A program made the translations under genes and the position numbers. Below the pieces are notes generated by a model. That model was given only the letters and a program-made list of their open reading frames with translations, was not told where the DNA came from and ran no database searches. A stretch of 64,000 nt of DNA, from NCBI RefSeq assembly GCF_024662015.1, contig NZ_CP102480.1:62001-126000 (forward strand), read 5' to 3'. The stretch comes from Nisaea acidiphila (GTDB taxonomy: Bacteria; Pseudomonadota; Alphaproteobacteria; Thalassobaculales; Thalassobaculaceae). Below, piece after piece: positions 1 through 8,830 of this stretch. Positions within the stretch are counted from its first letter, which is position 1. Every line of letters begins with the position of its first letter.

Positions 1-1457
1 TTCAGCAAATCGTATCCATCAGCCGTTTCACTCGCAGCGGACCGCAACTCGAGCTCTGGATCATCGATCGACTCGGCGAAGTGGTCGCCGATACCGGCAT
101 GGCCCGCTCGGGAAGGCAAAATCTCTATCACTTGCCGATCGTGCGAGCTGCAATCGATGGCCTGCCTTTTCCCGACAGGCTGACCTTCAACGGCCGGAAA
201 TATTTCGCCGGAGCGGAGTATTCCGAATCCTTCGGATGGCTTTTCGTGAGTAGAATTCCCAGCGGCATGGACAATGCGGCGACTCGGAATACGGTAGCCA
301 TCATCATCGTCGGTTTCGTCGCAACGTCCATCCTTGGCGCGCTTCTCGCACCGCTCTGGGCGCAGGTAATGACGAAGACGGTGCAATCGGTCATCGGCCG
401 TTCACGTATGCTCGCCTCCGGTCAACCGCCATCGTCCTGGCCGTCCAGCCCGATAAGGGAATTTGATCAACTATCGAAAGACCTTGAAGCTATGGCTGGC
501 GCGCTGGTGAACCGCGAGGAAACCCTGAAAGGCATGAACGAGGCCCTGGAAACACGAGTTCAGGAACGAACCCGGGACCTGGAAAAAACGAACGCTGAAC
601 TTTCCGAAACACTCGGCAATTTGCAGCTGGCACAGGGCGAATTGATCGAGGCCGAGAAACTCGCCGCCCTCGGTCGGCTGGTTGCGGGCGTTGCGCATGA
701 GCTGAATACGCCTCTCGGCAACAGCAAGCTCAGCCTTTCAGCCCAGGAACATGAGATTAAGCGTTTTGAGGAACTCGTCCGGAAGGGCCTGCGGAAGTCG
801 GATCTAACGGCTTTCATCGACCGAATGAAGCAAGGCACCTCGGTCGCCGGGCTCAATATCGATCGGGCATGCAACCTGATTGTCAATTTCAAGCAGGTCG
901 CCGTCGACAGGACCGCATCTTACCGCCGGAACTTCAGGCTCTCGGAGCTGGTCAGTAGCACCGTGCTCACGCTCGAACCGTCGATACGGAAAGAGATAGA
1001 GGTTGTCGTCGAAGAGATACCCGACCGGATCGAACTCGACAGTTATCCGGGCGAATTCGGGCAGGTCATCACAAACCTCATCGACAATGCCAACAAGCAT
1101 GCATTTCCCGACAAGGCGGGCAATATTCGGCTGACCGTGTCGGAGCCGGATCCCGGGACCGTCTGTCTGACGGTCGAAGACAATGGAATCGGGATGGAAA
1201 AGAATGTCGTCGAGCAGGTCTTCAACCCGTTCTTCACCACCAAGTTCGGGCAGGGCGGAACAGGCCTCGGGATGCACATCGCCCATAACGCGGTGACCAA
1301 TATCCTTGGCGGGACCCTGACGGTTACGAGCGTTCCGGGTGAAGGCACGCGGTTCGTTGTCACGGTGCCCCTGGTTGCGCCGGAGCCGGATGCCGAGGCC
1401 GAAAGCGAAGATGCGACACGCTCCACAGCAGACCTCGAGCCAAACTACGAGATCTGA
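1..1457 (+). CDS. Sensor histidine kinase, 3' part (start lies before the window)
   Basis: The frame is open from base 3, so the N-terminus is missing. The visible 484 residues show the end of a probable extracytoplasmic sensor region, one transmembrane helix (about bases 285-365), a linker and coiled coil (about 470-660), a HisKA segment with the phospho-acceptor His in AHELNTPL near base 696, and an HATPase domain with N box (NLIDNANKHAF), G1 (DNGIGM) and G2 (GTGLGMHIA). It should autophosphorylate and pass phosphate to a response regulator. No receiver domain follows and no regulator is seen downstream; the partner may lie upstream of the window. The acidic C-terminal tail is not conserved in the family. 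The ligand cannot be told from the sequence. Confidence 0.9.
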   Translation, partial: QQIVSISRFTRSGPQLELWIIDRLGEVVADTGMARSGRQNLYHLPIVRAAIDGLPFPDRLTFNGRKYFAGAEYSESFGWLFVSRIPSGMDNAATRNTVAIIIVGFVATSILGALLAPLWAQVMTKTVQSVIGRSRMLASGQPPSSWPSSPIREFDQLSKDLEAMAGALVNREETLKGMNEALETRVQERTRDLEKTNAELSETLGNLQLAQGELIEAEKLAALGRLVAGVAHELNTPLGNSKLSLSAQEHEIKRFEELVRKGLRKSDLTAFIDRMKQGTSVAGLNIDRACNLIVNFKQVAVDRTASYRRNFRLSELVSSTVLTLEPSIRKEIEVVVEEIPDRIELDSYPGEFGQVITNLIDNANKHAFPDKAGNIRLTVSEPDPGTVCLTVEDNGIGMEKNVVEQVFNPFFTTKFGQGGTGLGMHIAHNAVTNILGGTLTVTSVPGEGTRFVVTVPLVAPEPDAEAESEDATRSTADLEPNYEI

Positions 1458-1502
1458 CCCGCCGGTTCGAAGTCGCGCCCCCCAAGCCTGTGCCGCGTTT
1501 CG

Positions 1503-1531
1503 TTGACAATCCAAATTCAAAAAGCTGAAAT
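1503..1531 (+). promoter_or_regulatory. Candidate sigma-70 promoter of the BMP importer operon
   Basis: TTGACA (1503-1508), a 17-base spacer and TGAAAT (1526-1531) lie in the 251-base gap before the binding-protein gene. The -35 box is perfect and the -10 box matches four of six. A short inverted repeat built on two copies of TCCGGA (1661-1676) lies further down in the presumed leader. Neither has been tested. Confidence 0.4.
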
Positions 1532-1708
1532 CAAGCTGTCACATGCGATGGCATCGGCGGCCCGAAATAAATGTGGGCTCCCCGCGGAGAGGGGCGATGT
1601 GCAGAAGAATGCCACGGATGCGGCGGGAGGATTTGGCACAACGAAATTCGGTGAAATGTGTCCGGAGGGGTCCGGAACACAGGCCGTTTTGCTTTTCGGG
1701 GGACTGAT

Positions 1709-2713
1709 ATGACTTTTATTTCGCGCCGCCAGGCTCTGACCACGCTGGCCGCTCTCAGCGCCGTATCCATGCTGCCGGTGGCCGCCAACGCCGCCGACAA
1801 GATCAAAGTCGCGGGCATCTACACACAGCCGATCCAGCAGAAATGGGATGCCCGACTCCACCAGGGTCTGGAGGCTGCCAAGGCCGCAGGCAAGATCGAA
1901 TACTCCTATTCGGAAAAGGTCTCCAACACCGACTATATCCGCGTGTTGCGCGAATATGCCGAGAGCGGCGTCCAGCTGATCGTCGGCGAGGCCTTCGGGA
2001 TCAGCCGGGAGGCGCGCAAGGTGGCGGACGAATATCCGAATGTCGCCTTCCTGATGGGCGACCCGTTCAAGCCCCACGGCAGCAATTTTTCCGTCTTCGA
2101 CAACTACATTCACGAGCCCTGCTACCTGATGGGCATCATCGCCGGGCACATGACCAAGTCGAAAAAGATCGGCATGGTCGGCGGTTACCCGATCGGCGAG
2201 GTGAACCGGCTGTTCCACGCCTTCATGAACGGCGCGCGCTCGGTCGATTCCTCCATCCAGTTCAAGGTCACCTTCATCGGCTCCTGGTACGACCCGCCGA
2301 AGGCCAAGGAAGCCGCCTTCGCGCAGATCGAGTCGGGTGTCGACGTGCTCTATGCCGAGCGCGCCGGCGTTGTCGATGCGGCGCGCGAGAAAGGCATCAT
2401 CGCATTCGGCAACGTGAACGACATGAACAAAGAGGAGAACGGCAAGGACGTCGTCGTCACCTCCGCGCTCTGGCACATGGAAGAGGCGATCGCCCATGCC
2501 ATCGACCTCGTGAAGGCCGGCAACTTCAAGGCCGAGGACTACAAGGAATGGACCATGATGCAAAAGGGCGGCGCCAGCCTCGCCCCGTATTATGAGTTCG
2601 AGGACAAGATCCCGGCCGAGGCGAAGGCCAAGGTTGCGGACCTGAAGGCGAAGATCCTCTCCGGCGAGTTCACGGTCGAGATCAACGACGAAGAGCCCAA
2701 GTCGACCTTCTGA
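1709..2713 (+). CDS. BMP family ABC transporter substrate-binding protein
   Basis: This is a periplasmic binding protein of the Bmp/Med (PnrA-like) family, whose known members bind nucleosides or related ligands. The chosen ATG at 1709 follows a GGGGGA ribosome site and gives a clean signal peptide of about 28 residues containing SRRQALT, a twin-arginine-like motif, ending at AANA. A longer in-frame ORF starts at 1658 but would put 17 unlikely residues before the signal. The mature part (about 305 residues) carries the family-type opening IKVAGIYTQPIQQKWD. It is the first gene of a five-gene operon with a double ATPase, two permeases and a CodA-like deaminase, so the ligand may be a nucleoside or nucleobase. 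That ligand is inferred. Confidence 0.88.
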   Translation: MTFISRRQALTTLAALSAVSMLPVAANAADKIKVAGIYTQPIQQKWDARLHQGLEAAKAAGKIEYSYSEKVSNTDYIRVLREYAESGVQLIVGEAFGISREARKVADEYPNVAFLMGDPFKPHGSNFSVFDNYIHEPCYLMGIIAGHMTKSKKIGMVGGYPIGEVNRLFHAFMNGARSVDSSIQFKVTFIGSWYDPPKAKEAAFAQIESGVDVLYAERAGVVDAAREKGIIAFGNVNDMNKEENGKDVVVTSALWHMEEAIAHAIDLVKAGNFKAEDYKEWTMMQKGGASLAPYYEFEDKIPAEAKAKVADLKAKILSGEFTVEINDEEPKSTF

Positions 2714-2733
2714 TCCTGCGCGGGGTTTCCCCT

Positions 2734-4269
2734 GTGACAACATCACCTGACTCTGTGACGCCCCTGCTTTCCTTCAGGGGCGTCACCAAACGCTTCGGCC
2801 CGCTGACGGCGAACGACGCGATCTCGCTCGACCTTAGGGAGGGCGAGGTCCTGGCGCTGCTCGGCGAGAACGGGGCCGGCAAGACCACGTTGATGAACAT
2901 CCTCTTCGGCCATTACGTCGCGGACGAGGGGGAAATCCTGATCGACGGCACACCGCTGCCGCCGGGTTCGACCGATGCCGCGATTCATGCGGGGATCGGC
3001 ATGGTGCACCAGCATTTCACCCTTGCCGAGAACCTGACGGTCCTGGAGAACATCACGCTCGGGACCGAGCCGCTGTTCTCCTGGCGCCGGAACATCCGCG
3101 CGGCGCGCGCGAAAATCGCTTCCATGGCTGCCGATTACGGCCTTGAGGCCGATCCGGACATGCTGGTCGGCGAGCTATCCGTCGGCGAGCGCCAGCGGGT
3201 CGAGATCCTGAAGGCGCTCTATCGCGACGCCCGCATCCTAATCCTCGACGAGCCGACCGCGGTGCTGACGCCGCAGGAATCCGACAGTCTCTTCCAGACC
3301 CTGAAGAAGCTGACCGCACGCGGCCTCGCGGTGATCTTCATTTCCCACAAGCTGAACGAGATCCTTAGCCACACCGACCGGGTCGTGGTCCTTCGCCGCG
3401 GCAAGGTCGCAGGGACGGTCAGAACGTCTGACGCCGACCGTGCGGGCCTGGCTCGGATGATGGTGGGCGAGGAGGTCAAGCGCCCGACCGCCGAGCAGAT
3501 GGCGCCGGGCGCGCCCGTCGTCCGGCTAGCTGCGGTTTCCTGCAAGGCCGGATCGGAAGCCCAAAGCCTAAAGTCGGTCAGCCTCGAAATCCGCGCGCAC
3601 GAAATCGTCGGCCTCGCCGGAGTCGCCGGCAACGGACAGCGCACGCTCGCGAGCCTGCTGTCGGGCCTCGCCGTCGCGGACAGCGGCAATGTCGAGATCC
3701 TCGGCGCGCCCGGAACCGACGATCCTACGGAGCTGGTCGCACGCGGTGTTGCCCGCATCCCGGAGGACCGTCATGCGACCGGCGTGGTAGGCGAGATGCC
3801 TCTCTGGGAGAACATCATCAGCGAGGAGCGCCGCAGCGCGGAGATCGCCCGCGCCGGGATTGTCATAGACAAGGCTAGGGCGCTCGAACGGACCCGGGAT
3901 CTGATCAGGGAATTCGACATCCGCTGCGAAGGCCCGGAAGCCGAAACCCGTTTGCTTTCAGGCGGTAACATGCAGAAGCTCATTCTCGCGCGGGTGCTGT
4001 CGCGCGGGCCGCGCTTCATCCTCGCGAACCAGCCGGTGCGCGGTCTCGACGAGGGGGCGATCGCCTATGTGCAGCGCCGCCTGCTTGAGGCCCGCAAAGA
4101 GGGCGCCGGCATTTTGCTGATTTCGGAGGACCTGGACGAGCTCTTCGCGCTGAGCGACCGGATCTCGGTAATGTATCACGGTCATCTGACTCCGGCACGG
4201 CCGGTTTCGGAGCTCACGGTCGGCGAGGTCGGGCTGATGATGTCCGGCCAGGGCGCGGAGGCCGCCTGA
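2734..4269 (+). CDS. ABC transporter ATP-binding protein, two fused nucleotide-binding domains
   Basis: The 511-residue protein is a double ATPase of the sugar/nucleoside importer type (RbsA/NupO-like). Domain 1 has a full Walker A (GENGAGKTT, about 44-51), a signature LSVGE (about 148) and Walker B with LILDEPT (about 168-174). Domain 2 has a degenerate Walker A (GVAGNGQR, about 296), lacking the lysine, and a signature LSGGNMQK (about 408) with Walker B ending in NQP rather than DEP. This asymmetry is normal for the family. The GTG start at 2734 is 20 bases after the binding-protein stop. The stop overlaps the next ATG, so translation is coupled to the first permease. Confidence 0.92.
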   Translation: MTTSPDSVTPLLSFRGVTKRFGPLTANDAISLDLREGEVLALLGENGAGKTTLMNILFGHYVADEGEILIDGTPLPPGSTDAAIHAGIGMVHQHFTLAENLTVLENITLGTEPLFSWRRNIRAARAKIASMAADYGLEADPDMLVGELSVGERQRVEILKALYRDARILILDEPTAVLTPQESDSLFQTLKKLTARGLAVIFISHKLNEILSHTDRVVVLRRGKVAGTVRTSDADRAGLARMMVGEEVKRPTAEQMAPGAPVVRLAAVSCKAGSEAQSLKSVSLEIRAHEIVGLAGVAGNGQRTLASLLSGLAVADSGNVEILGAPGTDDPTELVARGVARIPEDRHATGVVGEMPLWENIISEERRSAEIARAGIVIDKARALERTRDLIREFDIRCEGPEAETRLLSGGNMQKLILARVLSRGPRFILANQPVRGLDEGAIAYVQRRLLEARKEGAGILLISEDLDELFALSDRISVMYHGHLTPARPVSELTVGEVGLMMSGQGAEAA

Positions 4270-5318
4270 TGCGTATCGAGGCACGGCAGCAGGTCGAGGT
4301 CTGGCGCGTCGTTCTGGCACCCCTTGTCGCTGTCCTGGCGGCCCTGGTACTCGGCGCGGGGCTGATCCTCTGGGCGGGTGAGGCGGTGCTAGCCTCTTAC
4401 TGGGCTCTGCTGAAAGGCGCCCTCGGCTCCGCTTTTGCCATCAACGAGACGCTGACGCGAACCACGCCGCTGATCTTTACCGGTCTCGCTGCGGCAGTCG
4501 CCTTCCGCGCCAAGTTCTACAATATCGGCGCCGAGGGGCAGCTCTATTGCGGGGCGCTGGCCGCGACCTTTTTCGGCACCGGTCTGATTACCCTTCCGCC
4601 TGTCCTGATGATCCCCTTCCTGATGCTGGTCGGCGCCATCGCCGGCGGCGCCATCCTGATCGTGCCGGTGCTGCTGAAGACCCACATGAAGGTCGACGAG
4701 GTGGTCACGACGCTGCTGCTGAACTTTGTGATCCTGCTGCTCGTCGGCTATCTCCTCGAAGGTCCCTGGAAGGACCCCATGTCCCTCGGCTGGCCGCAGG
4801 CCGCGCCGATCGTGGACGAGGGGATCTGGCCCCTGCTGCTTGCCAAGGGACGCCTTCATCTCGGTTTCATCTTCGCGCTGATCGCTGCCGTGCTGGCCTG
4901 GGCGCTGATGCGCTTCACCGTCTGGGGCTACGAGATCCGCGCCGTCGGCCTGAATGCGTCGGCCGCCGGGTTCGCCGGCATCGGCGTCAATGCGACGGTG
5001 ATCCGCACCGCGCTCATTTCGGGCGGCCTCGCCGGGCTCGCCGGTGTCAGCGAGGTGGCCGGGCTCAAGGGATACCTGACACTCGATCTCTCCCCAGGCT
5101 TCGGTTATGCGGGCATCGCCGTCGCCATGCTGGCGCAGTTGCATCCGCTCGGCGTCATCCTCTCCGCCTTCTTCATCTCGGCCGTCTATGTCGGCGCAGA
5201 CGCGATGAGCCGGAGCACGGACATCCCGACCTATATCGCGGACGTCCTGGTCGGCCTTTCCGTCCTTACCATCCTGGTCAGTGTCATGCTGACCCGCTAT
5301 CGCATCCGCTGGAGCTGA
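4269..5318 (+). CDS. BMP-type ABC transporter permease, first subunit
   Basis: This 349-residue inner-membrane permease belongs to the branched-chain/ribose-type family (NupP/YufP-like). It has about eight to ten hydrophobic helices and the conserved region KFYNIGAEGQL near residue 80, typical of the first permease of BMP importers. Its ATG overlaps the ATPase stop in TGATG, and a GGAGG lies just upstream. It should form the membrane channel as a heterodimer with the product of the next gene. The substrate is inferred from the neighbouring binding protein and deaminase. Confidence 0.9.
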   Translation: MRIEARQQVEVWRVVLAPLVAVLAALVLGAGLILWAGEAVLASYWALLKGALGSAFAINETLTRTTPLIFTGLAAAVAFRAKFYNIGAEGQLYCGALAATFFGTGLITLPPVLMIPFLMLVGAIAGGAILIVPVLLKTHMKVDEVVTTLLLNFVILLLVGYLLEGPWKDPMSLGWPQAAPIVDEGIWPLLLAKGRLHLGFIFALIAAVLAWALMRFTVWGYEIRAVGLNASAAGFAGIGVNATVIRTALISGGLAGLAGVSEVAGLKGYLTLDLSPGFGYAGIAVAMLAQLHPLGVILSAFFISAVYVGADAMSRSTDIPTYIADVLVGLSVLTILVSVMLTRYRIRWS

Positions 5319-5322
5319 GGCG

Positions 5323-6273
5323 ATGATTGGCGACCTGCTCGAAATCCTCGTCACCGCCGGCTTCTGGGCCGCGACCATCCGGATCGTCAGTCCGCTCATC
5401 CTCGGCACCCTCGGGGAGCTGATCTGCGAGCGGGCAGGGGTGCTCAATCTCGGCATCGAGGGCATCATGACGATGGGCGCGATGGCCGGATGGATGTGGG
5501 TCTACCAGGGCGGAGACCTCTGGGGCGGCATCGTCTTCGCTGCCTTTATCGGTTCGCTTTTCGGCTTGTTTCACGCGAGTTTCACGGTCTATCTCGGCCT
5601 CTCGCAGCACGTGACGGGCATCGGTATCACGCTGTTCGCCTCGGCCCTCAGTTACTACGTCTTCCGCATGCTGCTGCCCGATGCGACGACGCCACCGAAG
5701 ATCGTTCCGTTCCAGCCATTCGCCGTACCGGTGCTCTCCGACATCCCCGTCTTAGGCGAAGCGCTTTTCACCCAGACGCCGCTGACCTACCTGGCGCTGC
5801 TTTCGGTGCCGGCCGTCTGGTACGTGCTTGAGCGCACGCCGCTCGGCCTCGCCGTCCGGATGGCAGGGGAAAACCCGGTCGCGGTCGAGAGCCAGGGCAT
5901 CGACGTGCTGGCGGTGCGTACCGGCGCCGTCATGATCGGCAGCGCCTTTATGGCGATCGGCGGCGCCTTCATCACCATGAGTGCCTTCGATGCCTTCTAT
6001 TTCGGTATGATCAACGGCCGTGGCTGGATCTGTGTCGCGCTGGTGATCTTCGCTTCATGGCGTCCCGGCAAGGCGCTGCTCGGTGCGCTGCTTTTTGCCG
6101 GACTCGACGCCCTGCAGGTCCGGGCGCAGCAGCTTGCCGGCGCGCAGATCCCCTATCAATTCTTCCTCATGGCCCCGTACCTACTCTCCATCGCCGCCAT
6201 GGTGGTCATGGCGCGGCGGGCGCGGTATCCGAAGGCGCTTCTGGTGCCGTTCCGGCGCGGTGACCGGGTCTGA
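5323..6273 (+). CDS. BMP-type ABC transporter permease, second subunit
   Basis: The 316-residue polytopic membrane protein matches the second permease of nucleoside-type BMP importers (NupQ/YufQ-like). The conserved segment GVLNLGIEGIM near residue 46 and several hydrophobic helices support this. It starts four bases after the first permease, with GGAG about ten bases upstream of the ATG. It is expected to pair with the first permease and be driven by the double ATPase. The next gene in the operon encodes a cytosine-deaminase-like amidohydrolase. Confidence 0.9.
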   Translation: MIGDLLEILVTAGFWAATIRIVSPLILGTLGELICERAGVLNLGIEGIMTMGAMAGWMWVYQGGDLWGGIVFAAFIGSLFGLFHASFTVYLGLSQHVTGIGITLFASALSYYVFRMLLPDATTPPKIVPFQPFAVPVLSDIPVLGEALFTQTPLTYLALLSVPAVWYVLERTPLGLAVRMAGENPVAVESQGIDVLAVRTGAVMIGSAFMAIGGAFITMSAFDAFYFGMINGRGWICVALVIFASWRPGKALLGALLFAGLDALQVRAQQLAGAQIPYQFFLMAPYLLSIAAMVVMARRARYPKALLVPFRRGDRV

Positions 6274-6289
6274 TCAAAAGGTTCCAAAG

Positions 6290-7564
6290 ATGCTCGATAT
6301 CCTGATCACCAATGCGACGCTGCCCGACGGGCGCACAGGACAGTCCATCGCCATCGTGGGAGAAGAGATCGTCGAGGTCGGCCCGAACGTGACCGGGGAA
6401 GCTGGCCGGAAATTCGATGCAGCCGGGTGCCTCGTCACGCCGCCCTTCATCGACCCGCATTTCCATCTCGATTCCACCCTCAGCCTCGGCGAGCCGCGCC
6501 TGAACCAGTCCGGCACGCTGCTGGAGGGGATCCAGCTCTGGGGCGAGCTGAAGCCGCACCTGACCGGCGACGCAATCAAGAACAGAGTGCGCGAACTCGC
6601 CCGCTGGTCCATCGCCAAGGGGACGCTGGCGATCCGCAGCCATGTCGATACCTCCGACCCGCGGATGATCAATGTCGATGCGCTGATCGAGGTACGCGAG
6701 GAGCTGAAGCCATACATAGATATTCAGCTCGTCGCCTTTCCGCAGGACGGTTACTTCCGCTCGCCCTCGAACGTCGAGAATGTCGCACGGGCGCTCGACA
6801 AGGGCGTCGACGTGGTCGGCGGCATACCGCATTTCGAACGCACAATGGAAGACGGCGCGCGTTCTGTCCGGGCGCTCTGCGAACTTGCGGCGGAGCGCGG
6901 CCTCCGGGTCGACATGCATTGCGACGAGACGGACGATCCGATGTCGCGCCATTTCGAGACGCTGACGGCGGAGACCAAGCGCCTCGGGCTCGAGGGCAGG
7001 GTGGCCGGCTCTCACCTGACCTCGATGCATTCGATGGACAATTACTACGTCTCGAAGCTCCTGCCGCTGATGGCGGAGAGCGAGATCCATGCGATCCCGA
7101 ACCCGCTGATCAATATCACCCTGCAGGGCCGCCACGACACCTATCCGAAGCGCCGCGGCATGACCCGGGTGAAGGAGATGACCGCGCAGGGCATCAATGT
7201 CGCCCTCGGCCACGACTGCGTGATGGACCCCTGGTACAGCCTGGGCAGCCACGACATGCTGGAAGTCGCCCACATGGCGGTCCATGTCGGGCAGATGACC
7301 GGCATCGAAGAGATGAAGGCGATGTTCGCCGCCGTGACGGAGAATTCGGCGAAGGCGATGGGGCTTGAGGGCTACGGCATCGCCAAGGGCTGCAATGCCG
7401 ATCTCGTCATCCTCCAGGCAGGCGATCCGATCGAGGCGATCCGCCTGAAACCGAACCGGCTCGCGGTCATCCGGCGCGGCAAGGTAATCGCCGAGGCGCC
7501 GCCGCAGACGAGCAAGGTCACCATGGGCGGCGAAAGCTACGAGGTCGATTTCAGGCGAAGCTAG
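6290..7564 (+). CDS. Cytosine deaminase-like amidohydrolase (CodA subgroup)
   Basis: The 424-residue TIM-barrel amidohydrolase closely resembles E. coli CodA, including the segment LQGRHDTYPKRRGMTRVKEM. Metal and catalytic residues are visible: PHFHLD (HxH, about 56-58), HCDETDD (His and catalytic Glu, about 209-212), GSHLTS (His, about 242) and GHD (Asp 309). The Gln in VAFPQDG, which contacts the base in CodA, is kept. CodA has a second Asp after the catalytic Asp; here that position is Cys 310, so the substrate may differ from cytosine. ATG 6290 follows AAAGG; the longer in-frame ORF back to 6083 lies inside the permease gene and is rejected. As the last gene of the importer operon it probably acts on the imported compound. 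Confidence 0.8.
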   Translation: MLDILITNATLPDGRTGQSIAIVGEEIVEVGPNVTGEAGRKFDAAGCLVTPPFIDPHFHLDSTLSLGEPRLNQSGTLLEGIQLWGELKPHLTGDAIKNRVRELARWSIAKGTLAIRSHVDTSDPRMINVDALIEVREELKPYIDIQLVAFPQDGYFRSPSNVENVARALDKGVDVVGGIPHFERTMEDGARSVRALCELAAERGLRVDMHCDETDDPMSRHFETLTAETKRLGLEGRVAGSHLTSMHSMDNYYVSKLLPLMAESEIHAIPNPLINITLQGRHDTYPKRRGMTRVKEMTAQGINVALGHDCVMDPWYSLGSHDMLEVAHMAVHVGQMTGIEEMKAMFAAVTENSAKAMGLEGYGIAKGCNADLVILQAGDPIEAIRLKPNRLAVIRRGKVIAEAPPQTSKVTMGGESYEVDFRRS

Positions 7565-8700
7565 GCTAGTTCTGCGTCCAGCGCCTCGAACAGTCTGTCG
7601 ATATCGTCCATGTCGTTGAACAGATAAGGACTGATCCGCAAAGCGTTGTTCCGGAAGGAAATGTGAATGCCGCGCGCAGCGAGCTTCTGCGCCAGCCCAT
7701 CCGGCCACGGCGTCTCCCGGTAAAGACCGATGAAATGCCCGATCCGCCGATTTTTCGCTGGATGGATGAGGCCGCGTTCGGCCGCACGGTCGGCGACCGC
7801 ATCGACCAACTCCGTCAAGTAAGCGTGGATAGCCGCAGGCGTCCAATCCGTGATTTGCTCCAGCGCAGCGACCGACATCGGCATATGGATCATGCTGTCA
7901 GCGGCCCCCATGTCGTAACGCCGCGCATTTGGCTTGAGCGCGCCGCCGATCCCGTCACCGCTCTCCATGGAAGGCGCGTCGATCCGGCTTTGCTGGTTCA
8001 GTTCCAGTGGCATGCCGCGGTGATGCTTCGGCGCGACATACATGAATCCCATCGTGTCCGGACAAAGCAGCCACTTGTAGCCCGAGGCGACGACGAAATC
8101 GGCTTGGACCGTCCTCAGGTCGAAAGGCCGGGCGGCAATGGATTGCGTCGCATCGACCACGAGCGGAATCCCGCGCCGGCGGCACTCCGCGCTGACCGCT
8201 TCCAAATCGACCAGAGAGCCGTCGGACCAGTGGCAATTCGGCAGCGCAACAATGCCGACTCCGTCATCGAGCGATTCCAGAACCGGTCCGGTCCAGTCGA
8301 AATCCTCCCCGCGGCGAACCAGTCGCACATCGCCTCCGGCGATCCGGGCAAGGCGAATCCAGGCATAGACGTTGGACGGGAACTGCCCGCCCAGCATCAG
8401 CACGTCCTTACCCGGTTCCAGGCGAAGGTTGGCCGCCGCCGTTGCGATGCCGTAGCTGGTGGAGAAGACGATCGCCACGTCATCCGTCTCAGCACCGATC
8501 AATCCCCCGAACAAAGACCGGCAGCGCTCCATTTCGCTCGCGAGATTGGCTCGCTCCGGTGTCCAGGGATGAAGCTTCCGCCTGAGACCGCGCATCCCGC
8601 CTTCGAAGCTGGTCCCGAGCGCGGGAGACTGGCTCGCAGAGTTCAGATAGGTGATGTCGTCAGGCAGGTCGAAAAGGGCGCGTTGGCAGGAGAGTGGCAT
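7561..8700 (-). CDS. Class V aminotransferase family protein (PLP-dependent)
   Basis: The 379-residue protein has the fold-type I PLP enzyme pattern of the class V aminotransferase/cysteine desulfurase family. VVDATQ (Asp 183) should contact the pyridine nitrogen, and SGYKW carries the PLP lysine (Lys 209). No desulfurase-type active-site Cys loop is evident, so NifS/IscS function is unlikely and the substrate is unknown. It is convergent with the deaminase gene, and both stops lie in one CTAG. It is divergent from the GT17 gene, with 130 bases between them for both promoters. Confidence 0.78.
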   Translation of the reverse strand: MPLSCQRALFDLPDDITYLNSASQSPALGTSFEGGMRGLRRKLHPWTPERANLASEMERCRSLFGGLIGAETDDVAIVFSTSYGIATAAANLRLEPGKDVLMLGGQFPSNVYAWIRLARIAGGDVRLVRRGEDFDWTGPVLESLDDGVGIVALPNCHWSDGSLVDLEAVSAECRRRGIPLVVDATQSIAARPFDLRTVQADFVVASGYKWLLCPDTMGFMYVAPKHHRGMPLELNQQSRIDAPSMESGDGIGGALKPNARRYDMGAADSMIHMPMSVAALEQITDWTPAAIHAYLTELVDAVADRAAERGLIHPAKNRRIGHFIGLYRETPWPDGLAQKLAARGIHISFRNNALRISPYLFNDMDDIDRLFEALDAELA

Positions 8701-8830
8701 GAAGATAGCTCATACTGATTTCGGCAGATCGCGAGAAAGTAGGTCGAAATTTGTTATGTGAAGAAGTTTAGCATTGCACAACAGCATAACTTTGGCCGAC
8801 TAAGAAATCTGGAATATCCGACCTGTTGAG

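Noticed and set aside
1634-1650. Possible sigma-54 promoter starting with TGGCAC
   Set aside because: The GC element TTGC is missing at the required distance.
1503-1712. Small plus-strand ORF of 69 residues before the BMP gene
   Set aside because: It overlaps the presumed promoter and leader and lacks coding character or a ribosome site.
1517-2746. Long antisense frame over the BMP binding-protein gene
   Set aside because: The plus-strand frame has a signal peptide and family motifs; the antisense product has none.
6206-7846. Long antisense frame (546 residues) over the deaminase gene
   Set aside because: It has no family resemblance and covers a well-conserved amidohydrolase on the plus strand; long antisense frames are common in GC-rich DNA.
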